Shown here in pieces: positions 1 through 5,541 of a stretch of DNA of 6,399 bases; the stretch's first letter is position 1, and every line of letters begins with the position of its first letter. The position numbers and the translations under genes were made by a program. The DNA is from JAEYZS01 sp031374125 (lineage in GTDB: Bacteria; Bdellovibrionota; Bdellovibrionia; Bdellovibrionales; JAEYZS01), in the NCBI GenBank assembly GCA_031374125.1, contig JANMFM010000241.1:1-6399 (forward strand), given 5' to 3'. The notes under the pieces were generated by a model, which saw only the letters and a program-made list of their open reading frames with translations, made no database searches and was not told the origin of the DNA.

Positions 1-44
1 TCCTGACCGATCGCGTAAAGTACTCGTTATGCATCACATTTTTG

Positions 45-73
45 TTGGTACCAAGCTTCTAAAAATCTATCCT
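45..73 (+). promoter_or_regulatory. Weak candidate sigma70-type promoter for the operon
   Basis: TTGGTA at 45-50 matches the TTGACA box at 4 of 6 positions. It is followed after 17 bases by TATCCT at 68-73, which matches TATAAT at 4 of 6. Transcription would begin near position 80, just ahead of the moxR ribosome binding site at 90-95. The -35 box overlaps the palindrome TTGGTACCAA (45-54), which could be an operator or chance. In AT-rich DNA such partial matches are common, so this is only a candidate. Confidence 0.22.
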
Positions 74-89
74 ATTAGAGCACATCATT

Positions 90-95
90 AGGGAG
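90..95 (+). promoter_or_regulatory. Ribosome binding site of moxR
   Basis: AGGGAG lies 10 bases before the ATG at 106, a slightly long but usable spacing. It supports that ATG as the start, which also gives the usual MoxR N-terminal helix before the AAA+ core. Confidence 0.6.
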
Positions 96-105
96 AACAA
101 GAGAC

Positions 106-1089
106 ATGCAAATCGAACAGTTGAATCGCGATATTGAAAAAGAAAATCCATACATTAGATCTGTACTTCAAGAAGTTTCTAAAGTTGTTATCGGGCAAAA
201 AGAAATGGCTGAAAGTATTATGATGGGCCTGCTCACCGGTGGACACGTTTTGCTAGAAGGTCTTCCGGGATTGGCAAAAACTTTGGCGATCTCAACTTTT
301 GCCAAAGCCACTTCGCTGGGATTTCAAAGAATTCAGTTCACTCCCGATCTGCTTCCTTCAGATCTTGTGGGGACAATGATTTATAATCAAAAGACAAATG
401 AGTTCACTTCAAAAAAAGGTCCGATTTTTACAAATATAGTTTTGGCCGATGAAATCAACCGTGCTCCCGCAAAAGTTCAAAGTGCTTTGCTTGAAGCAAT
501 GGCGGAAAAGCAAGTGACGATAGGGGATACAACTTATCCGCTCGAAATGCCATTTTTGGTTTTGGCAACTCAGAACCCGATTGAACAAGAAGGTACATAT
601 CCACTGCCAGAAGCGCAAATGGACAGATTCATGTTCAAAACTGTAGTGAAGTATCCCAATCGCCAAGAAGAACTTACGATTTTAGAAAATCTTTCTACCG
701 ATGCAATTCCTAAAGTGAATGCGATGATGGGCAAAGATGATATTTTAAGAGTAAGAAAATTAATCAACGAAATCTACATTGATGCAAAAATTAAAAACTA
801 CGTCGTTGAAATTATTTTTGCAACCCGACAGCCGAGTGCCATGGGGTTGAGGAGGCTTGAAAGCTTAGTGCAAGTGGGTGGTTCTCCTAGAGCAACAATC
901 TCTCTCGCAAAAGCATCCAGAGCTCACGCTTTCCTAAAGGGTCGCAGTTACGTGACAGCTGATGACGTGAAAGCCATCGCTTACTTGGTTCTTCGACATA
1001 GAATCATTTTAACTTATGAGGCCGAGGCCGAAGAAGTATCAACAGATCAAGTTATCAATGAGGTTTTAAATCACATTGAGGTGCCATAA
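106..1089 (+). CDS. moxR: MoxR family AAA+ ATPase
   Basis: This is a cytoplasmic AAA+ ATPase of the MoxR family (327 residues, full length for the family). MoxR proteins are thought to use ATP hydrolysis to remodel or activate vWA-containing partner proteins. Motifs read directly: Walker A GLPGLAKT (52-59), the MoxR-type segment FTPDLLPSDLVG (78-89), Walker B LADEIN (113-118), sensor 1 LATQNP (153-158), the arginine-finger region MDRF (172-175) and sensor 2 GGSPRA (258-263) in the C-terminal helical lid. All key residues are present, so the enzyme should be active. It is the first gene of the operon. The DUF58 gene follows after 3 bases, and two vWA genes lie downstream, which is the classical MoxR neighbourhood. 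The exact physiological substrate cannot be read from the sequence. Family assignment is very secure. Confidence 0.97.
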   Translation: MQIEQLNRDIEKENPYIRSVLQEVSKVVIGQKEMAESIMMGLLTGGHVLLEGLPGLAKTLAISTFAKATSLGFQRIQFTPDLLPSDLVGTMIYNQKTNEFTSKKGPIFTNIVLADEINRAPAKVQSALLEAMAEKQVTIGDTTYPLEMPFLVLATQNPIEQEGTYPLPEAQMDRFMFKTVVKYPNRQEELTILENLSTDAIPKVNAMMGKDDILRVRKLINEIYIDAKIKNYVVEIIFATRQPSAMGLRRLESLVQVGGSPRATISLAKASRAHAFLKGRSYVTADDVKAIAYLVLRHRIILTYEAEAEEVSTDQVINEVLNHIEVP

Positions 1090-1092
1090 TTC

Positions 1093-1968
1093 ATGGAACT
1101 CAGTCCTGAGCTTTTAAAAAAAGTTAAGCTTCTTGAAATTCAAACAAGAAAGCTAGTGAACTCTCTTTTTGCTGGAGAGTACCATTCTGCTTTTAAAGGC
1201 CAAGGTATGACTTTTTCGGATTTCAGAGAATATGTTCCGGGCGATGATGTGCGGCACATCTCTTGGACTCTCACGGCACGAGCCGATAAGCCATACATAA
1301 AAAAATATGATGAAGAGCGCGAACTCACGCTGATGATTGCTGTGGATGTGAGTGGCTCCGGAGAGTTTGGCTCTAAGTATTACTTGAAAAAAGACGTGAT
1401 TGCGCAGCTGGCAGCTCTTTTGAGTTTCAGTGCCGTGAAGAATAACGATAGAATTGGGCTTTTGCTTTTCTCGGACACAGTCGAGCATTATGTTCCTCCT
1501 AAGAAAGGCCGTGGTCATGTGCACAGAATTCTCAGAGATATTTTATTCTTTGAACCTCGCAGTAAAAAAACAAAAATTTCAGAAGCGATGGAACATCTGC
1601 GTGCAGTGCTCAATAAAAAAACAAATATATTTATATTCTCAGATTTTATCGATACGAATTACGAACGCTCACTGAGGTTTTTGGGTAAGAAGCACGATAC
1701 GGTTGCCGTCGTGGTTGAGGATCAATTTGAAAATGAATTGCCTTCAATGGGTTTAGTGGAAATGCAAGATTCTGAGACAGATCAAATCATCGCTGTAGAT
1801 ACATCTAGTCCGCTCTTTAAAAAACATTACAAAGAAAAAAGTATTGAGAGTAAAAAACTCAGAGACCAAGAGCTGAGGAAGTCTGGTGTTGGCAAGATTG
1901 TTGTTCAAACTAACAATGATTTTGTAGATCCACTCATTTCCTATTTCAAAATGAGGTCTCGCAAATGA
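1093..1968 (+). CDS. DUF58 domain protein (vWA-like partner of MoxR)
   Basis: This 291-residue protein has no signal peptide or membrane segment and is expected in the cytoplasm. The DUF58 signature is intact at residues 36-58: GxG at 36-38, F41, R45, Y47, PGDD (49-52), R54 and the closing ISW (56-58). Downstream is a vWA-like fold with a DVSGS strand-loop (85-89, DxSxS type) and a second acidic strand end, FSDFID (182-187), so a metal-binding site is plausible. DUF58 proteins are nearly always encoded next to moxR and are presumed partners of the ATPase; no enzymatic activity is established. The start ATG at 1093 is preceded by GAGGTG at 1078-1083, which lies inside the end of moxR with a 9-base spacing. 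Its stop overlaps the start of the next gene by four bases (ATGA). Family call is secure; molecular role is inferred. Confidence 0.93.
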   Translation: MELSPELLKKVKLLEIQTRKLVNSLFAGEYHSAFKGQGMTFSDFREYVPGDDVRHISWTLTARADKPYIKKYDEERELTLMIAVDVSGSGEFGSKYYLKKDVIAQLAALLSFSAVKNNDRIGLLLFSDTVEHYVPPKKGRGHVHRILRDILFFEPRSKKTKISEAMEHLRAVLNKKTNIFIFSDFIDTNYERSLRFLGKKHDTVAVVVEDQFENELPSMGLVEMQDSETDQIIAVDTSSPLFKKHYKEKSIESKKLRDQELRKSGVGKIVVQTNNDFVDPLISYFKMRSRK

Positions 1969-2822
1969 GCCAGTGGTACTGTAAGCTTTCGAAAAATGTT
2001 GAGATTACTGTGGGCGAAAAGCTCACTCTTTCTTGTGAAGGACCAACGGAAGGAATTGCTCAAGATTCTTTACAAATCAAAGATGCGCAGCTCACAGATG
2101 AAGTTCCTCCGCTCACACTGCTGCAAGTTCAAGCCTATATGCCAGACAAATCTGAATTTACAGTGACCAGTTATAGAACTGGCGATCATAAATCAGATCA
2201 AGTGGTCATGTACGATGGGAAAAATAAAGTGACGCTCACGGGATTTGATTGGTCCCTAAAAAGTGTTTTGAAGCAGGACCCAACAAATCCTCCGCAGCCG
2301 GTGGGTTCTTTTCCTATGTGGGAACTTTCTTATCCTATCTGGTTTTGGATTTTGCTAGTGGTGGTGATCGTAAATGCAATTGCACTTCCGTACTTGCAGT
2401 TTAAAAAGATAAAGAGTCGCAAAAAAGCTTTTGATGATTTAAAAAGCTTAGAAGCGGCTTTGAATCCTCTCGATACTTTTTTTAAGTCTGTTCGCCGAAT
2501 GGAAAAAGCCTTAGAAGTTGAGCACATTTCTGCTAGAGGGTTTGCGGATCAAATTGATAAAGATTTAAAAATATTTTTAAGCCGAAGTTTACATATCCCT
2601 GCCCACATCTGGGGAATTCGTCAGATCTTAAAAGAAATTAAAAAAAGATATCCAAAAATTTATCGTGATCATGGCGATGATATAAAAAAATATTTTTCTG
2701 AATTTGCTAAAACAAAAAGTGACATCAAAAAATCCGACGGATTGTATTTGATGGATCACGCGCAAAAGCTCACTGAGATCATTGATGAAGCCCTTTCTCA
2801 TAAAAAGAAGGGGCGTATATGA
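1965..2822 (+). CDS. Unassigned single-pass membrane protein of the bat operon (DUF4381-like position)
   Basis: I do not recognise this 285-residue protein with certainty. Residues 1-110 look beta-rich, with many short alternating hydrophobic stretches and two cysteines (C6, C24). One hydrophobic segment lies at about 124-143, rich in W, I, L and V. It is followed by a strongly basic patch, KKIKSRKK (147-154), which puts the C-terminal part in the cytoplasm. Residues 155-285 are Lys/Glu-rich and helical, with a pattern like FLSRSLHIPAHIW (204-216) that recalls the cytoplasmic tails of DUF4381- or BatD-type proteins. The place between DUF58 and the vWA genes is where many MoxR operons carry a DUF4381 gene. 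By topology the N-terminal domain should be periplasmic, yet there is no signal peptide. An in-frame TGA at 1917-1919 and no ATG, GTG or TTG between it and 1965 exclude a longer start. GAGG at 1953-1956 (8-base spacing) supports the start. Confidence 0.85.
   Translation: MSQWYCKLSKNVEITVGEKLTLSCEGPTEGIAQDSLQIKDAQLTDEVPPLTLLQVQAYMPDKSEFTVTSYRTGDHKSDQVVMYDGKNKVTLTGFDWSLKSVLKQDPTNPPQPVGSFPMWELSYPIWFWILLVVVIVNAIALPYLQFKKIKSRKKAFDDLKSLEAALNPLDTFFKSVRRMEKALEVEHISARGFADQIDKDLKIFLSRSLHIPAHIWGIRQILKEIKKRYPKIYRDHGDDIKKYFSEFAKTKSDIKKSDGLYLMDHAQKLTEIIDEALSHKKKGRI
2808..2813 (+). promoter_or_regulatory. Ribosome binding site of batA
   Basis: AAGGGG, inside the last codons of the preceding gene, lies 5 bases before the ATG at 2819. 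It supports the start that overlaps the upstream stop as ATGA and points to translational coupling. Confidence 0.65.
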
Positions 2823-3823
2823 CGTGGCATAATCCCTGGGCTTTTTCATTATTGATTTTGATTTTACTCTTTATTGGTTATTATATTCTTTTTTTGGCCA
2901 AGAAAAAACCAACTTTAAAATTTTCAAGCTTAGGTCAGATTGCAAAGCTTCCTCGAGGGATAAGGTCCTACCTTTCTGGTTTGCCATTATTATTAAAAAT
3001 TTTAGCGTTGATCTGTTTGGTGTTTGCTTTGGCGAGACCTCAAGTTTCTGATACAAAAGTAAAAAGAAATGTTGAGGGTATTGACATCATGATGACCTTG
3101 GATATCTCGGACAGTATGTTGATTGAAGACATGCAGCCGGTGAACCGTATGGAATCTTCTAAAAAAACAATTGAAGATTTCATTAAGAAAAGAGTTTCTG
3201 ACCGCATTGGCCTAGTGGTTTTTTCCGGTGAATCCTACACCAGAGTACCACTGACCCTCGATTATCCTATTCTGTTGGAAAGCTTAAGGAAAGTTGAGCC
3301 CACCAGGTCCATCAAGATGGGAACGGCGATTGGTGTGGCGCTGGCCAATGCTGTTGCAAGATTAAAAGATTCTACCGCAAAGAGTCGGGTAATTATTCTT
3401 TTAACGGACGGAGAAAATAACTCTGGAACCATTGACCCTGAAACATCTCTAGACATTGCCAAAGGCTACGGAATTAAAATTTATTCTATTGGCGCCGGCG
3501 TAGATGGAGAAGCCCAGCTTCCGGTGACGATGACCGATCCATTTGGTAGAACTATAAAAACATACCAGCCGATCCACTCGAAAGTAAATGACGATCTTTT
3601 AGGGAGATTAGCGAGTGAAACGGGTGGAAAATACTATCGCGCAGGCAGCACGGGAGCTTTGCAAAAAGTTTTCCAAGACATCAATCGTCTAGAAAAAACA
3701 AAAATTGAAGTGAATAAATTCACAAGATATACAGAGCTCTACCAAACTTATTTGAAGTGGGCCTTTTGTCTATTGGTGTCCAGTGTTTTTTTAAGACTCA
3801 CTGTTTTGAAAAGGGGGCCTTAG
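2819..3823 (+). CDS. batA: BatA-like vWA domain membrane protein
   Basis: This inner-membrane protein (334 residues, normal for BatA) carries an extracytoplasmic von Willebrand factor A domain. Membrane segments are at about 8-26, 54-72 and 311-328. Basic residues lie between the first two (K28-K30, R46, R49) and at the end (KRGP), so the vWA domain at about 86-295 should face the periplasm. The MIDAS metal site is intact: DISDS at 95-99, T169 in MGTAIG, and D197 in LLTDGEN. The LARPQ motif right after the second membrane segment (71-75) is typical of Bat vWA proteins, as is the late TGGKYYRA segment (268-275). BatA and BatB are thought to act together in an envelope complex linked to aerotolerance or stress survival in some bacteria; the mechanism is unknown. 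The gene overlaps its upstream neighbour by four bases and abuts batB without a gap. BatA versus BatB naming rests on gene order. Confidence 0.93.
   Translation: MTWHNPWAFSLLILILLFIGYYILFLAKKKPTLKFSSLGQIAKLPRGIRSYLSGLPLLLKILALICLVFALARPQVSDTKVKRNVEGIDIMMTLDISDSMLIEDMQPVNRMESSKKTIEDFIKKRVSDRIGLVVFSGESYTRVPLTLDYPILLESLRKVEPTRSIKMGTAIGVALANAVARLKDSTAKSRVIILLTDGENNSGTIDPETSLDIAKGYGIKIYSIGAGVDGEAQLPVTMTDPFGRTIKTYQPIHSKVNDDLLGRLASETGGKYYRAGSTGALQKVFQDINRLEKTKIEVNKFTRYTELYQTYLKWAFCLLVSSVFLRLTVLKRGP
3811..3817 (+). promoter_or_regulatory. Ribosome binding site of batB
   Basis: AAGGGGG at the very end of batA lies 6 bases before the batB ATG at 3824. It supports a start directly after the batA stop codon (TAG, 3821-3823). 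Confidence 0.65.
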
Positions 3824-4867
3824 ATGTTCCGTTTTCAAGATACGATTTATTTATACTATTTGGCAGCAATACCGGTGCTGATTGTTTTGGCCTTCTTGGC
3901 TTTCAAAATTCGCTCGGATAAAATTAAAAAACTATTTAAGGCAGAGATTTATGATTCTTTGACTGGCTTTCTTTCTAAAAGAAAACGCAATATAAAGTTT
4001 ATTCTCGAAATTCTCGCGGTGATATTTATTGTGATCTCTCTTGCTCGTCCGCAATTGGGAGAATCAACGGAACAAGTTAAAATGGAAGGAATCGAGATTA
4101 TTTTTGCTCTCGACATTTCTAATTCCATGATGGCTGAGGATTTAAAGCCGAATCGCCTAGAAGTTTCAAAGAACATTATTACCAAGCTTTTGGATCGCGT
4201 GAATGGATACAAAGTGGGGTTGATTGGTTTTGCTGGAAGTGCGGCGCTCATGTCACCACTGACCACTGATTATTCAGCTCTGAAAATGTTTTTAGAAACG
4301 ATCAACCCGAACTCCATCAGTAATCAAGGAACAAATTTTGGGTCCGTGATTAAAGCAGCCCTGGACTCTTTCAAGCGTGGCGGAATTGAAGAAGACGAGC
4401 TTACCAAAGTAACAAAAGTGATCGTATTTATTTCTGATGGTGAAGATCATGACGATGACACTTTAAAACAAGCTAAAGACCTTGTGAGCAAAGGGGTGCG
4501 CATCTTTACGATTGGAGCAGGAACGGCGCAAGGTGCGCCCATTCCAGCAAGAGATGATTTTGGTCAATTGAAAGGCTACAAAAAAGATTCTGGTGGTCAA
4601 ATTGTCATGTCTAAGGTCAATACTGATTTCTTGAGACAATTGGCTTCAGAGGGCAAGGGTGCCTATTATCATGCTTCGTTCACAGGCGATGAAGTAAGGC
4701 AATTGGAAGCAGATCTTGGGAAATTAGAAAAATCGGAATTTGAAAGCGACTTTATGAAAAAGTATGACGAAAGATTTCAAATTCCATTGTTTATTGCATT
4801 TATTCTTTTGATGATCGAGATGTTGATGACGGAACGTAAAAATATCACGGAGAGGAAACCAAAATGA
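3824..4867 (+). CDS. batB: BatB-like vWA domain membrane protein
   Basis: This is the second membrane-anchored vWA protein (347 residues), homologous to its neighbour BatA and probably an old duplication. Membrane segments are at about 8-27, 58-75 and 319-337. Basic stretches between the first two (FKIRSDKIKK, SKRKRNIK) and at the C-terminus (TERKNITERKPK) place the vWA domain at about 90-300 in the periplasm. The MIDAS motif is complete: DISNS at 97-101, T170 in NQGTNFG, and D205 in FISDGED. LARPQ (73-77) again follows the second membrane segment. The segment GAPIPARDDFGQLKG (237-251) and the later VNTDFLRQLASEGKGAYY (265-282) are BatB-like. The gene begins at the base after the batA stop, and its own TGA overlaps the batC ATG as ATGA. 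Shared order and topology suggest a BatA-BatB pair in one complex, with MoxR acting from the cytoplasmic side (inference). Confidence 0.93.
   Translation: MFRFQDTIYLYYLAAIPVLIVLAFLAFKIRSDKIKKLFKAEIYDSLTGFLSKRKRNIKFILEILAVIFIVISLARPQLGESTEQVKMEGIEIIFALDISNSMMAEDLKPNRLEVSKNIITKLLDRVNGYKVGLIGFAGSAALMSPLTTDYSALKMFLETINPNSISNQGTNFGSVIKAALDSFKRGGIEEDELTKVTKVIVFISDGEDHDDDTLKQAKDLVSKGVRIFTIGAGTAQGAPIPARDDFGQLKGYKKDSGGQIVMSKVNTDFLRQLASEGKGAYYHASFTGDEVRQLEADLGKLEKSEFESDFMKKYDERFQIPLFIAFILLMIEMLMTERKNITERKPK
4851..4856 (+). promoter_or_regulatory. Ribosome binding site of batC
   Basis: AGAGGA, near the end of batB, lies 7 bases before the ATG at 4864. An in-frame TAA at 4837-4839 and no other start codon in between make 4864 the earliest possible start. 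Confidence 0.65.
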
Positions 4868-5541
4868 TAATTTCATTGTTTTTACTCTTGAGTAGTATTT
4901 TTGCGGAAAATCCTTCTCTTGTTTACAAGAACAATAAGGCTGTGGGAATGTTTACGGATGAGAAACTTATAGATAGTAAAATCCAGCTTGAAAAAGAAGT
5001 GGTTAATTATCCAAAGGCAGGAGCTCTTCATTATAACTTGGGAGTTGTTCATGAGAATTCCAAGGAACCGGAAAAAGCGATCAAAGAATATTTATCAACA
5101 GCCAACTCTACTGAAGATCAAAATTTGAAATTTCAATCTCTATTTAACGCCGCAAGAGTTTATGGAGAGCAAAAGAATATTCCAAGTGCCTTAAAATATT
5201 ATCAGGCTGCTTTGGATATTCGCCCCGAATCAGAAGAAGTAAAAAACAATATTGAATTATTGTTTCAGGGCAATGGTGGCGGGGGAAATGATTCTGATAA
5301 AGAGCAAAAATCAGATGAACAGAACAAGCAAGATCAAAAGCAGCGGCAGCAACCAAAAGAACCTGATCAACAAAAGCAGGACCAAAACAAGAAAAAAGCT
5401 CCAAAGCCTTTCAAAAGTCAGGATTTGAGTGAGCAAGATGTCAGAAGAATTTTAGATGAATTAAAAAGGCAAGAAGAACAAATTCGCGCCAAAATGAATG
5501 ACAAAAAAAGCAAGGAGACTCCAAATGGTAAAGATTGGTAG
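4864..5541 (+). CDS. batC: BatC-like secreted TPR protein
   Basis: This 225-residue TPR protein is expected in the periplasm. The N-terminus is a short hydrophobic stretch with a possible cleavage after IFA (residues 12-14). It has no Lys or Arg before the hydrophobic core, which is unusual for a signal peptide, so an uncleaved anchor is also possible. Two tetratricopeptide repeats follow at about 54-87 (HYNLGVVHENSKEPEKAIKE region) and 91-125 (LFNAARVYGEQKNIPSALKY region). Then comes a glycine patch and a low-complexity linker rich in K, Q, D and E (about 136-185), and finally a conserved-looking amphipathic helix, LSEQDVRRILDELKRQEEQI (188-207), which is typical of BatC C-termini. TPRs usually mediate protein contacts, so BatC probably scaffolds the BatA/B/D assembly. 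The gene overlaps batB by 4 bases and batD by 17 bases. Confidence 0.88.
   Translation: MIISLFLLLSSIFAENPSLVYKNNKAVGMFTDEKLIDSKIQLEKEVVNYPKAGALHYNLGVVHENSKEPEKAIKEYLSTANSTEDQNLKFQSLFNAARVYGEQKNIPSALKYYQAALDIRPESEEVKNNIELLFQGNGGGGNDSDKEQKSDEQNKQDQKQRQQPKEPDQQKQDQNKKKAPKPFKSQDLSEQDVRRILDELKRQEEQIRAKMNDKKSKETPNGKDW
5512..5517 (+). promoter_or_regulatory. Ribosome binding site of batD
   Basis: A full AAGGAG motif inside the 3' end of batC lies 7 bases before the ATG at 5525. It fixes the batD start within batC, in a different frame. Confidence 0.75.

Larger units (their letters stand above)
1..105 (+). other. Leader region upstream of moxR
   Basis: This stretch precedes the first clear gene. 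Two forward frames are open from the left edge: one ends at a TAG at 89-91 (29 codons, peptide ending IYPIRAHH), the other at a TAA at 60-62. Either could be the tail of an upstream gene, but neither tail is recognisable and neither can be preferred. The region also contains the perfect 10-bp palindrome TTGGTACCAA at 45-54 and the moxR ribosome binding site. No convincing rho-independent terminator hairpin with a T tract is visible, so it is unclear whether the bat operon starts here or is read through from upstream. Confidence 0.5.

Noticed and set aside
1..34. Possible divergent minus-strand gene starting at 34 (peptide MHNEYFTRSVR) and leaving the window
   Set aside because: Only 11 codons are visible and there is no ribosome binding site ahead of the start on the minus strand.
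2..91. 29-codon open frame from the left edge ending TAG at 89-91, as a possible C-terminus of an upstream gene
   Set aside because: The peptide is not recognisable, and a second forward frame (to 62) is also open. There is too little sequence to choose, so it is only mentioned under the leader region.
1153..1524. Minus-strand open frame of 123 codons opposite the DUF58 gene
   Set aside because: It lies entirely antisense to a gene with intact family motifs, and its translation has no recognisable domain.
3158..3170. A-rich run (TCTAAAAAAACA) in batA as a possible programmed frameshift site
   Set aside because: The reading frame continues normally through it with the expected vWA sequence. 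A7 runs are frequent in this AT-rich DNA, and no stimulatory structure or useful alternative frame is seen.
3949..4266. Minus-strand open frame of 105 codons opposite batB
   Set aside because: It is antisense to the vWA coding sequence with its MIDAS motif; the composition is that of a shadow frame.
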